In this document: positions 1-13,000 of the stretch, piece after piece | Position numbering within the stretch: the first letter of the stretch is position 1 | Layout of the letters: each line of letters begins with the position of its first letter | NCBI GenBank assembly: GCA_037893225.1 | Contig: JAZGUH010000331.1 | Location: 930,001 to 994,000 of the forward strand | From: Hippasteria phrygiana | Lineage: Eukaryota; Echinodermata; Asteroidea; Valvatida; Goniasteridae | DNA length: 64,000 bases | Reading direction: 5' to 3' | Notes under the pieces: model-generated | The model's input: only the letters and a program-made list of their open reading frames with translations | What the model was told of the DNA's origin: nothing | Databases searched by the model: none | Translations under genes and position numbers: made by a program

Positions 1-851
1 TTCTATTTCAGTAGAGTTGATTATTTTGGGGTTTGAAACAGGACCATTGGCACTGTTTGTTCAGCGATAATGATCTTATCGTAGATTTTGTTATCCATAG
101 ATGATGCGAGCACAATTGACCTATCGCCGTTTACGAGTTAACCATGCCCCTTAGACAACCCTATGGGAATTTTGTGTGGTAATTTTTGTTTGTCTCAGAT
201 TTTGGGCGTTCCACGTGGAATTATATTTGATGTGATTGGACAATAATTCACAAGTTGCGTTGACGCGATTCGACCGCGATAGGTCAATTAATACACTGCC
301 TGTACTAGTTCTTTCAGGTGTCAGTTGGCAGAGATCCGGTACGGTATTCCGGAGATCACAGGTTCAAATCCCACTCCTGCCAGTTTTCTTGGTTCACTTT
401 GAAATGTCATTCAAAATAACCTTGTCAGTTTCCCTTGTGGTTTGTTTGACAAAAATTAATTTAATCAGAGTTCTAATTGCTGTTAATCTGGTTTGATGTT
501 TTCATTATATCTGCTTTTAATAGATCTGTGTAGGTACTTATTTCTTAAGTTGTCCAAATATTCAGTCTTTCCTGACTCTTAGAGTGCAGACATTTTATTT
601 TATATTACCTCAGCTGAAGCACAGAATTTCAAGATACATGCACATTGTTTTTCCCCATAGAAGGGCCACACAGTATTGAGACTGATCTTTTTCAGGCCTG
701 GCAGAAAGCATGTTACCTGTGTCATCCGTAGATTAAAGTACATATTTCAGGTGTGAACAAAGCAACAATTCTCAGGGTTTGACAGTGGTCCAACCCTGTG
801 AAAGGGGGTACATGTACATGTTGTAAATTGTTCTTGCTTTCCATTGACCAG
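1..851. other. 5' flank or first intron, no gene recognised
   Basis: Apart from a degenerate tRNA-like SINE head at about 311-382, no exon, promoter or other element is recognisable. It is either the intron between an unseen start exon and 852, or promoter-proximal sequence. Confidence 0.4.
311..382 (+). repeat. Degenerate tRNA-derived SINE head
   Basis: The sequence keeps the B-box-like GGTTCAAATCCCACTCCTGC and a CCGGTACGGTA core. It matches the tRNA-like repeats at 18.5, 18.9 and 26.5 kb but has an eroded 5' half. It is a SINE relic, not a functional tRNA. Confidence 0.6.
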
Positions 852-1061
852 GCTGACCAGGAGGAAGGGGATAGTCTGGTCTGCCTTCAGTCAAGCGAAG
901 CCTTCCCACTGAAACCCATGGTCAAGGATGATCCACGCCTTGAGGTACCATACCATCAGCTATGCGGTGAGAGCATAACACACCTTGGTAGAGCATCTGA
1001 TGCCATCATTGTGTTGTCGAGCTATCGCTTGCTGATACGTCACAAAGAATCATTTGTAAAT
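852..1061 (+). CDS. mtmr3/4: MTMR3/4 exon a: start of PH-GRAM domain
   Basis: This exon encodes 70 residues resembling the N-terminus of MTMR3/4, including the stretches GRASDAIIVLSSYRL and RHKESF. The acceptor is the AG at 850-851 after a pyrimidine-rich run; an alternative AG at 859-860 would drop three residues in the same frame. The donor GTAAGT starts at 1062, phase 0. An open frame runs upstream to 798, but its first codon is GTG and no ATG is present, so that extension is read as intron. Human MTMR3/4 begin only a few residues before this point, so very little coding sequence is missing. Confidence 0.85.
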
Positions 1062-4000
1062 GTAAGTAACCTTTTGGCCAACAAACAGTATTTCTTTAAC
1101 TACCTTGTAATTTGTTGTATGTGTACATCTTCGTGTTACAGTTTTGTACCCTTTCCGGTCATGCCATCATGGCATTTTGTGATGTGCATCATCATGTCCA
1201 GTCCTATCACATGGAAAAAGTAGATATTGTCAGGTCACACAATGAAGTGATGTATCGTGTAGCTGTTCAACTGACCCATGTTAGCCGGGTGATCCACCCC
1301 AGCAAACAGCCAGTGCTTGATTGAGCAACAGGCTTACCAAAATATTCCTCCTTGGCTACCATAGTAAATACTCCTGTAAAAGCCTTAGTAAGGACCCTTG
1401 GAGCTGTCGCGGACAAATACTACATTTGGTAGGAATTGGACAGTAAATTCCTGTGAGCTCTTGGCTTGGCTATACTCTACATATAGTGTAAACCAGATTG
1501 TCTCTGATGGCATCAAATAGACATCTGGCTTCTAGGGGCCACCTACAACGTAGCCTTGGTCTCAGTCCCAGCCTGGATCACAAATGTTGGCAACGGGTAA
1601 AATCACATGCCTAGAAAAATCCAGATGTGCTTTTTTCCCCCACACGCATGTGATTTTCAAATCAGAAGGACTTATAAAGCAGGCAATTATTTCCGCCATG
1701 AAATAGTAAAAAGGTTACTTTTTAAGAGCTGCCTCTATCAAGTTCCCTCTAGCCCGCTGGCGCTATTTCTCTAAAAGTCGTCACTGCAGGCAGCAAACAA
1801 ATCTGACGTCATTAAGACAAAGCCCCCTTTTGTGCCTAGACACAAAAGGGAGGCCAGCAGCGACAACTTTTAGACAAATGGCTCCAGCGGGCTAGAGGGG
1901 ACTTGACAAAAACAGCTCTCCAAAGTAACTTTTTGTTTTATTGTTTCATGGCAGAAATAATTGCCTGTTTTATCGTAATATACCTTAATCTACATCAAAC
2001 TACAAAATTATGGAGGTTTCTCTCAGCAATCAGCATCCTCTTTAACCCTAAACCCTAGGCAATTTTACTAGGAAGTGTCCTCTTGAAAAGTGTCCTCAAT
2101 CCAACACTGTGCAGTATACATGTACCTATGGCACATTCTTTGGACTTGGACAAATTGGGGCATCATAGCTCCATGTAAAGTAATGACGCAATGGCACTAC
2201 AGTCCTCAACCCATCCAAATTAGACAAAACCTGCTGTTAGAGTTTGTAAGGTTTGGGGTATTTTGTTCAATGATATCATACATGATTGATTTTGAAGTGA
2301 TTAGTGCTAATTTGTCACAGGAACATTTGACATTTGTTCAATGTTCACATATTAGTTCTATTTCCATGATTTTTCAGTGTTACAACTGAAATCACATACA
2401 CTTTTGCAGTCACCCTGATTTGGCCTTTTTTCACCTTTGCGATAACATTACAAGGAGCGATGTGCTTGCCAGTAGATAGTAGGCCAGCATGGCACTTGAA
2501 TATGTAAATATATGGCACTGTCTGCAAAATGTAACCTGTTCAAATATTTACAGGGTGCATTCTGATAGTACAGGTACATGGCCATGTACTGTACACATAA
2601 ACAAGTCTGCTGTGTGCCTGCGATGTCTGGCAGTTCTGGGGATGCACTTTGGTACAGGTCCAAACAGACCCATCAGTCTTTTAAACCTTTCAGTTAGGAC
2701 ACACAGTCCATTAACGATTCTGATTTCTGTTTTATGTGAACAGTGTTTAATTGACTTGAATCAATTTATTTTATCTTGTTTAACCCTAACCCCCAAGCGG
2801 TATTCTCTAGGCACCTGCTAAATGCAACATAATGCAACATAATGCAACACAGCTGAATAAGAACCCTGCTACATAAATGCAACAACATGCAACAGTGGAT
2901 TTTGTTGCATTGTGTAGGGTTAGGCTGGTATACCAACCAGCAAGCCTGCTGGGTGCAACAAAACGCATAAGACCAGGAGAAATGTGTTGCCTGCTCAATG
3001 GAACAATTTGCAACAACTTTTTACTGTTGGTGCATTATGTTGCATTTAGCAGGGTTAGGGTTAATAGCTGAAGTCACTGCAAAAAGGGCTCAGTTTGTAG
3101 TAATTTGATTTCCCCAAGGTATGCACAGCTTGATCAGTTGAACTTAAAGCTGCATTGAGAATGTTGAAAAAGCTGTTGGGCCAATTGGAATATTAATTAG
3201 GCGCTCTATGGTGAGTGTTGGGGTACTGGGGTATTACAACCCTGGGCTTTTCAAGGGCACATAGACATCTTTCTAGGGGTAACTTTGCTTGAGAAATCAT
3301 TGAAAACATGTTTTAAAGCCCCCGGAGCGATAGTTTTTGAGATAAATTGAAAACAAGTTTTTATTTCACTGTCCAAATTTATCTTTGCACAAAATAGAAT
3401 TTGACACTTAATTGCAACACAAGGAATTTATTTATCATTTATACATTGTACTTTGTTAACACCAACATACTATTATTATTAATAGTTCATACCTCACGAG
3501 CAAAATCTATTCATTCTGAACAACAGTGGCAGCTGCAGCCCATGTATTGTGAGTCAAGGAATCATGTTCCGATGAACCCGTGTAGGTTGTACCGGACCTA
3601 GGGCTGTCCCGAATATACCGAATATTTGAATATTCAATCATCAACCGAATATTCGAATATTCAATCATCAACCGAATATTCAAATACCTTTTTGTTCATT
3701 CGAATATTCAGAAAAAAATATGCACGAATAGATACAACTGTGATGCTATTTCAATAGAAAAGTTATGATGCTTACCAGTGTCAAATGCCGCATTTTTGGC
3801 GATTGTAACTTTTTGTGGAAACCTTTTGACACTTACAAAATAATTACTGCAAACATGGAGGCTCGTGTTTGCTTATTGTTATCAGAAAGTCATACGTTCC
3901 CGTAATGATACATGTAGAGTTGCATTCAAAAATGTCGATCGGGCGGTCCATAATATCGACCGCTGCACGTAAACACTGGCGTGCTTTGCGTGCAACTTTT

Positions 4001-7000
4001 TACCAGCGCGGCATGCAGTTGCAGCTGACGCTTGAAAAACTTGATCGACGAGTTTCGAATATTCGGTCAAACCCAGTTTCAAATAATCAAATACTGAATT
4101 ATTCAAAAATGAACAGCCCTAACCGGACCAAGTTGATTGTTGATAAATTGTACTTAATACTATTTATTACTTTGATATCAATATCACTGATAGCATTTTT
4201 TAAATCATAATTATAAAAATATCGAAAGATTTATTTTGAGGACTGATATCAAAAGTATCGAAAGTGTCAGATCATCGTCAAAATAAACCCCCCATCGGTG
4301 GTCTTGCTTGGTTTTAACATTTGCCGTAAGATAAAAACAACTCGGCGGCAAATTATGCTTGTAACTGGGAACCAAAAAAATAATATCGGTATATCGCCAC
4401 GTGCCAAACGACGAAGTTTTGTTCTCTGCGAATTCCAGCTATCAATGTAAACCTCAAAAGAAACAGCCCCAACAGCCATACCTAGAAGTACTTTAAACAA
4501 ATTTCTTCATGGTCATTTGTTTAGCCCATGTCCCCATCATGCCCCACTATGCATAGTATGTAAAAAAAAAAGTTTACGTGATTCTACGTTTTAGGGCTGT
4601 CCCGAATATACCGAATATTCGATCGTCAACCAAATATTTGAATACCTTTTTGCCGGTTCGAATATTTGAAAAAAATATACATGCACGCACAGATGCTATT
4701 TTAATAGAAAAGTTACGGTGATTAGCAGTGTCAAATGCCGCCTTTTTGGGGACAGAGGTTTATTGTTCCCGACCGTAAAATCCGTGACACAGGCTTGGAT
4801 TTGGTTTCTTGTTATCAAAATGTTATACGTACCCGTAATGATCTTGATACAACAGGCACATGCAGACAAAATGTCGATCAGGCGGTTCATATAAAGAGGT
4901 TTCATAGAGTACCAAAGTGATGACGTCAATGCAATGTTTGGAGCCAGAATACTTTTGTTATTTTGTGTCAATGTATGTATGTATTTGCATGACTGACTGT
5001 TAACAAAAGGACAGTCAAAATCTCCATTTGTTTCGAGCCAGTTGTCGTGCCAACTGACGTCAGACTGCGGTACTCTATTACCACACAGTTATTAGAGAGA
5101 CGACTACATTTACAGTAGTTCTTGTGACGTCATCAGTTTTTGCGCTTGTTTGACGTTTTCCTCACTCATCCTAAACGTAGTCACCTTGTTTACACGGATA
5201 GCGGTCGCACTATACGTACGTAAGGAACGGGTAAAACCAACAAACATTTTGTACCAATTTTCGTCGCGTACCGTTTACAGCTAATCGTGGGCGTACGCAC
5301 TAACCATGTGCTAACAAAACCTCTCTTATATCGATCACCGCACGTAAAACACTGACATGTTTTGCGTGCAACCTTTTTTTAACCAGTGCGGCATGCAGTT
5401 GCAGCTGATGGCGAGATTCAAATATATTTCGGTTAAACCCAGTTTCAAATAATCAAATTATAAATTTTTCGAAAATGAACAACCCTAGTACATTTCATTT
5501 TAAATTGGTAGTGTTTTGTATGGGATGCAGTTTAATGTTTCAGGTTTTTTTGTGCCCAGAATTATGCATGCACAAGTGTGCATGTACAGTGTACCATGCA
5601 CATTTATAAGCATTGCAGTTTCAGTATTGTCCCAGGATCAAAATAGAATGGAGCCCGGCATACCAGGAAAATAATGTTCAATTCTAAAACAACCTACCAT
5701 GCCCATCAAACTGCAATGCTAAATGCTCAAATTATTATTACATGTTTAGCATCAAGTACGTACCCTCGGTGCAAAACATGCTACAGATGACAGACTGTGA
5801 GTTACTTTTAGGATACATAATGGACTGTCTGGGAAAATAATTCTAGAAGTTTTAAGGAGGTTTTTTTAGGGGATTTGTACATTATGATTCCTTGAATGGA
5901 AGAAATGGAGATATTTAAGATACACTGTCCCCCCCAAAAAAGCCTTAACATTTATTTTGATTTATTACATGTATCTATTTACATTTTTCTATGCTTTTTG
6001 TGTGGGTTTCAGCATCCTCTTTGTACAGTACTAAAATGTAAATGTACACCCATTTAACATGGACTAGATCCAGCCGTGATCATTTGACCTATAGAAACGC
6101 ATTTCCCAATTATTTCCTTCATTATCTTTACAATATTATGCTCTTTTTTTTTAGGCTACCTTAATTGCACACATTCATTTCTGCAGCTAATGAAGTACTT
6201 TCAACGAGGCTGAAAACAAGAAAAACATGTTTACGGTATATGTGTTCTTAACCCCCTTGCGTACGGATGACGCCATAGGGCGCAAAAAAACAGTGCCAAC
6301 AGGCCGGAAGATGCCATTGGCCGCTGTCTGTGCAGTTTCAATCCATTTTTGGATTATTGTGTATGTCATGCTTGACTGCACAAACACATTGTAGCGGTTC
6401 GCTTGGCTGCCAGAACTGCTGCAACACCCCGATGTCTCCCGTAAAATACCGTGCTCAAGGGGTTAACATGTTTAATATCAGTGCTAACAGTGCTGTATAC
6501 AAATACCGCAAGCGTTTCAAGATTATTACACCTGGTCATCAGGCCATGAGATCAGTTATGCAGCAGTTTGATATCAGTGCATTCAAAGAAAATGTTCTAC
6601 CCCAAGACCCAGAAGTAAACAAATGAATGAATGTAACACCAATGTGCCTGCATATGAAGCATCCACTAATATGTTGGAGGGTAAAGGGAATCTAAAATTT
6701 CATTGTTTGGGCTTGATCGTAAAGAATGTGTATAGGAAGTTTCTTGACTACATAGCAAGTTACACTTTAGTCAAGTGTATGTAAGTACATTTGTGTATGT
6801 AGCCCGGTATTGGGTTTTCCAATTTTGTTCCGAATGAAAGAGATTAGGGCTGTGCCCAATATACTGAATATTCGAATAATTTGATCAATTGAATATTCAA
6901 ATCCCTTTTTGCCGGTTCAAATATTCGGAAAAGAATACATATGCACGACTCTGATGCTATTTTAATAGAAAAGTTATGGCGCTTAGTAGTGTCAAATGCT

Positions 7001-10000
7001 GCATTTTTGTCGACCTAAATTTTTTGTGGAGGGATCTTTATTGTTCCCATCGGTAAAACCCCACACACTTATAACATAATTATTGCAAAAATAATTATTG
7101 CAAAAATGCAGGCTGGAGTTTGGTTTCTTGTTATCAGAATGTTACATGTACCCGTAATGATCTTGCAGGTTTTCAAGTATTCCTGCTTTTCCTACTTTTC
7201 AGGGGTGAGATTTGTCGGGATTTTTCCTGATTTCAGGATTTTTTGTCGGGATTGCAGAATTTTTAAAGAATTTCTTTTACAATCTGGAATTCCTGAGGTG
7301 TTGTCCTAAAGGTGTTTTTACCTGTAAAAATGGTTATAGACCAATAAAAATTGATATTTTAAGGAGGTGCCTTGATCTGGGGTCCTCGTGGATTTCGTGG
7401 ATTTTTAATTTTTGGCCAATCTCACCCCTGACTTTTTCTTGATTTGTTTACCATGCTCCTACTTTTCTGATTTGTTTTTATAGAAATTCATATTATTTTT
7501 GACCTTTTGTCCCACAACTCCAAAAATGAAATCTCATTGAATATTGTTTTGTAAGTGTTACACACTGTCATATGAAAATCACACACTGAAGGGCTTGGGT
7601 AAAGGAGTATGGCAACTTTACTTATTCCCTAACTCGTTCCTCGAACGTGAATAAAGTATTTTCTCATGCGCCTAACCTCCGTAGTTTACAACCTGTAATA
7701 GAGACATGTTAGTAATACACACCTGTATTTGGGGAGCACCGATCTTGATGACAAGCACGGAGTGGACACCTGTCCCCTCCTAAGTAGGAGATTAAAGAAC
7801 GGGCAAAGGTCAGTTCAATCCAAAATCTGATCTTTATTATTTTCCGAGATTTCCAATAAGTCAATAAAGTCAACACAACAGTATAAATTACATTTCTTTA
7901 ACTTGATGTCTAAATTCCCAGGTTTAAGGACACTTGCAACCTGCTTTGTTCGGAGTCTTCAACGTATCCATCTTTTGCGGTTTCAGATCTCCAGCGGCCA
8001 TGTTTCTTAAACAAACGATCTGGCACACCATTATTAGCGGCCGCTGAGGCTCCCCCTGCTCTCAGGCTATGCAGCCCGAACTGTTTCGGATCTAGGCCCA
8101 CGGAGGAGAGAGCGGCTTCCAGTAACTCTAAACATCGAGAATAAGAGAGTTTACCATGTTTCAGTTCGTATTTGTCTTGCGACTTCAGGTATTGCAAAGG
8201 TCTAAAAAGAAAATCCTCATCGGTCTCATCGTGTAATTGCGCCACTTCAATGTACCTGCGTAACGTACTGACTAGACATGTGGAAGTATTAGTCGCTCCA
8301 ACTAATACCCAAGCACCCTGCCTGTATATGTCTGTTTTACTCTTTGAAATAAAGATATTAACATGAGATACATATTGTTTTACGTCACATTGGCGAATAT
8401 TAACTAGCTCCGCATGTCTAAGAAAACCGCAAAGGATACAAGGGTCATTGCGCATAACCTTATGTCAGACAAACTGTTGGAAGTGCCGTACTTGTCTACT
8501 AATGCTCTCAGTATATCTGGGGTAATCAGATCTTTCTTAGTGACCGGTCTAGCCAAGAGCTTCTTTAGACCCTGTAGTACTGTATATGTAAAAATGCACT
8601 GTTACAGGGATTCTCATTACCTGGTAAACAATCATGCTTCCATTTAACAGCATAAAAGATTGACTCAATTCTGGAGTATGGCGCACCGGCTTGATATAAA
8701 TAAATAAAGTACCGACTTATATTAAACTGGGTTGCTGGTAAACAAGTCACATTACGTTGCATGCACCAGTTCTGCCAACTCGCAAAAGCTCTTTGGTACT
8801 TAATGACTGTATTCGGTGCTCTGGACGCCGATAGCACCTCCCGCAAAATTTTGTTGTATTCAGTATCTTCTGTGTCCAACCTGCAAATATACAACATTTA
8901 TAAGATATATGTAGGGACACCGTGTAAACAATTCTTAAGATATTCCTCCCGAAATTGTTAATGACTCGTAAATCCCTCAGTAGTGACGTTTTGCAGTTCT
9001 GTGCAAACGTAGGCTTTTTCTTCTTCATTGACTATTGCCCTGCGGCAGTCAATCTCTTAGCCAAGCGGCTGACATTGGTCTACTTCAGAATTACGCAATA
9101 CCATTGTCTCACATAACCATACGGCCGGTTATAAAATAACCCCAGTGGGTTATAAACTTTTAGCGCCTTCCATGCGTTGCGGTATGTTGTGTGGGAATGG
9201 ATTCCAGTGGCAATACACTTTGCTCGGTAGAAAATGCTCATGCGCAAATTCCCGATAACCGCATACACAAGACTCCGCTCACAAATTCAGGTGAACCAAA
9301 CACAGAATTCCGATTTCTGCTTTTAGTAAAGATCCCTTCGGGATTCTTAAATTCCATTACGTGAATCACTATTGTCTTAAAAGAACTGGATTCTGAAAAG
9401 AGTAACGGCCAGAACGGTGCAGAGGGCCAAGCGGGGACTACCAATGTCCCTTGGGCTTTACAAACTTTGAGATGTCTTAGCACATCCGGAATTCTGTGGA
9501 TGGGTGGGACCAGCCAATTATTAAGACCTGACCAATTACATGTAAAAGCATCCACTGTGTCAATGTTAGGGCACCAATATTGGGAGTTAAACACTGGAAG
9601 TTTAGTGTTAAGGTCGTCAGCAAAGCGATCAACATGGTGTGGGCCCCATATCTCATCAATAAATTTAAAGAACAAAGTCGATACTCCCCAATCATCGAAA
9701 TCAAACTCTCGGCTTAATGCATCTGCTTTCTGGTTTTCGATTCTAGGCAACCATTGTATGTGAAACTTGATGCCATGCTTCCTGCAAATTTCAAAAATCT
9801 CTAAGCTCAGAGACTGTAGTTCAGAAACCATGCTGCCTTTCCTGACAATAGATACAACTCCTCTATTGTCTGTGAAAAACGTTATCGTTCTGTCATATAA
9901 CTTGCTAGCGAATGCTCGCAAAGCTCGGTTAACTGCTTGTAACTCTCTCCAAGTGGATCTCTTACCGCTCTCTGATCTTCTGTGCTCCAATTAGCCTGGA

Positions 10001-13000
10001 GCTCCATACCTCCACATTCTGCAGTCCATGCCCCGCAGCCTGTGCCGCTTGCATCGGCGCGGTATACACAAGTGCCTGTGGAATAAGATATTCGCCAACA
10101 AATCTGTTATTTAGTTTCATGCACTCAGATTTCCAGAAGAAGATTTCTTCAATTAATTTGTTTCCACTGTCAATGTCGTATATTCCGTCCCAGTGGACTC
10201 TTATTAATCTCATAATGGAGGTATCTAGTTTTGAGCTGTGTTATGTCACCGAACACAGAGCCGAGGGATATAATTTTCCCTGTAAGTTTGGCTAGTCTTC
10301 TGGCTGACGTTTTGGGGAGATCAGACAAAGCGTCAATTAAACAGTGTTGTGTGTCTACCATTCTCCTTGAAGTGATTTTGAATGGTCCTTGCTCTCCTTC
10401 CCAAGGAAGGCCTAACCAGTCTAAAGTCTGCGTGGGGACCCACTGGGATTTTTCAACATTGGGAACAAGTCTCGCCGTTCCAAACGATCAGATTTAACGG
10501 CCTGTGCCGCCACATTACACATGTTCTCGGTATTCTCCCTTCCCCAACCGTCAGCTAAGAATAACACAATGAAGATGCCTTTTTCTCGCCAGTGCTGTAC
10601 CAGTGGTCTCAGACATTTTGTAAACACATAAGGGGCTGTTGCTAAACCAAAAGGCAACACTGAAATAGGAAAGAATTCTGTGTGACTGTTCATCTCCCAA
10701 GCAAAACTTAAAAATTGTGTATGTTCCGGGAAAATGTCAATGTGATGATAGCCCGATTTTAAATCAAAAGAAAACATAAAGTCACCTTTCTGAAAATATT
10801 CAAGGGCTTCATTCCAGTCTTCAAATTTCACTTTTTCCTTCCATAAGAATTTATTAACATACCTCAGATCCAAAATAAGTCTCTTTTTTTTTCTTTTTCT
10901 TTTTTTTTTCTTTTTCTGAATGTTAAACAGACACTGATAACGGATTGATGATATCAGGTGCCTCTCTGCACTCTGCACTTCACTATCAGACCCTGAGCTA
11001 TCAGCTCGTCAATGGATTCTCTAACAAAATCGCCATTTTCTAACGCTGACCTGTTATTCTTTGTTTTGTTTGGAGGGGGTGTATTTATTAATGGAAGCTT
11101 GTATCCTTGATCAATAACATCCAAAACAAAAGGACTTGCATTAATAAGCTTCCAGAAGTTAATTGCTGCTTTCAATCTACCCTTTACTAATGGTGGCGCT
11201 AGTCCTTGTACATATTCGAAGTAATCTCGTGACATAGACATTTCGTACCCGGCTTCACCGAAGCAGTCACCAGTGTTTACGAGTTTCTCACTGCTTGTGC
11301 TTGGTGTACTGGATGATATCATCAGTCCTGAAAGAAATCGTACTAGTCAGTCAAGCGACAATAATCAATCTAGAAATGCTGGTGAAAAGTTACGTTTTCC
11401 CCAAAAAAACTAATTATATTTCTTGCGGCTTGTACTTCTTCCATGTGTTCCTTTCTGAAGTGGATTCAATGCACTTCTGCGTCTAATACTAATAAGCCTG
11501 GATTGGAAATTTCCATCTTGTCCCATAGCTTTAATCATACGCTTCTTAAAGTGTAAACCTGAAAATTCCAATATCCTAACCAGTAAACAGAGACCTTTCA
11601 AAGTTATCTGAACTTTATTACCTCTATTGGGCATTGCTACCCTTTCCTGGGCCACAGACGCCTTTGGTTGCCGCCGTGCAGTTTCTGCGCCAGTGCCCTG
11701 CTCTTCCACATGCGAAGCAGAGGTCCGTGACTTTTGGACCGGTTCCCCATGTTTGGCCTGTGTATGTATGCCCAGCCGTGAATCGATTCCCTGGGAGATA
11801 GCTGCGAAAAAGACTAGACCCAGTATCAGGATTACTGGGAGATTCGTGCCTTGCCGCTGCCCCTCGGGATCGTTTTGCAGCCTGGTTGCGCTGAATCTTC
11901 TCCTGTCTCTTCCTTGAAGAGGCACAGGTTTATGCCTTGCGGATTCTCTTTTCATCTGCCGAATCGCTAGCCAGTTCATCACTGACGTATTCGTCTACTG
12001 CTTTCCAGCCTGCGTCCGATTTATCTGCCAGACGGACGAGTTTGTTACGTTTCTTAACTTCAGCAACGGCTTCTGTAACAATATGTTTGGCCGCCCCCTC
12101 TTTTGAATCTTTTAGGTGGTCGTCTACCTTTTCCAGTTTCTCCAAAATTGAAGCGTTGAAATTATACTGTGTCTTGTTGCCTTTGAAGCGAAAGGATATG
12201 TCGGATGCCCGTTTCAGCTGCTGCACTTCCTGTGTCGTTGTAGCAAACGAACGTTCATTCTCTTCTCGAAGAGAATCAAGTGAATTGTCAAAATAATGTT
12301 TGAACTGCCCTAACGCTTCCTTATTGGTGTCGCTCACAATCTCTTTGGTAAGATTAAGGGATTGGGCTACAGGTTGCTCAGACTGATCGTGACTTGACTC
12401 GTTAGAAGACGAATCGACCAAGGTAAATGTACACTTGTAAATTGAAAAAATGGCGGAGGAGCTATTCAGAAGCTTTTTCTCGTCCGTATGCTTGCGCGTC
12501 AAATCGGTAAGTGTCTCTACACTGCTTTTCTATAACTTACTTCTTCACCCTCGACTGCACCCAACTTCAAAAGCATTCCTTTCTCTATTGTAACCTCCAC
12601 TCGGTCTGGCTCCCCATGAGAAAATTTATTTCTAAGAGCTTAGTTGAGGATGGAGCACAAGGGTTGTGAGTACAGAACATGCTAAATGAGGCTTGTGATG
12701 CTGTGGACATGGGTAAGTATCAAGGAAAACTACTCCTGAAAGCCCGCAAAAGTCCTACTTTTGTCCTGCTTTTAGAAAAAATTTGATCCTACTATTCTCC
12801 TACATTTTCACCTGAGTCTGCTTGATAACCTGATCTTGATACAACAGGCGCATGCAAAAAAATGTCGATTGGGTAGTCCATAATATCAATCGCTGCACGT
12901 AAAACACCGTCGTGCTTTGCGTGCAACTTTTTACTGGCGCGGCATTCAGTTGCAGCTGACGCATAAAAAATCTTGATCGGCGAGTATCGAATATTCAGTC

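Larger units (their letters stand above)
7651..12630 (-). mobile_element. Degenerate DIRS-like tyrosine-recombinase retrotransposon
   Basis: On the - strand the order is gag-like ORF, reverse transcriptase, RNase H and tyrosine recombinase, the order of DIRS elements. The ends share an inverted motif, AATAAAGTATTTTCTCATG (7650-7668) against the complement of CATGAGAAAATTTATT (12615-12630), which fits the inverted termini of DIRS elements. Every reading frame is broken by frameshifts, so the copy is dead. Precise ends are uncertain by tens of bases. Confidence 0.85.
7166..12830. mobile_element. DNA element split by DIRS, inserted in MITE copy C
   Basis: TGATCTTG, present once in uninterrupted copies, flanks this block at 7158-7165 and 12831-12838. 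The block begins CAGGTTTTCAAG and ends CTTGATAACC(TG), giving imperfect 12-bp TIRs of CAG...CTG type. Because CTG overlaps the repeat, the target duplication is 6-8 bp. The block carries the inner elements at 7200-7430 and about 7651-12630. hAT affiliation is inferred. Confidence 0.8.

Noticed and set aside
798..851. In-frame extension upstream of exon a as the MTMR start
   Set aside because: It begins with GTG, has no ATG, and ends in a pyrimidine-rich tract followed by AG, so it reads as intron.
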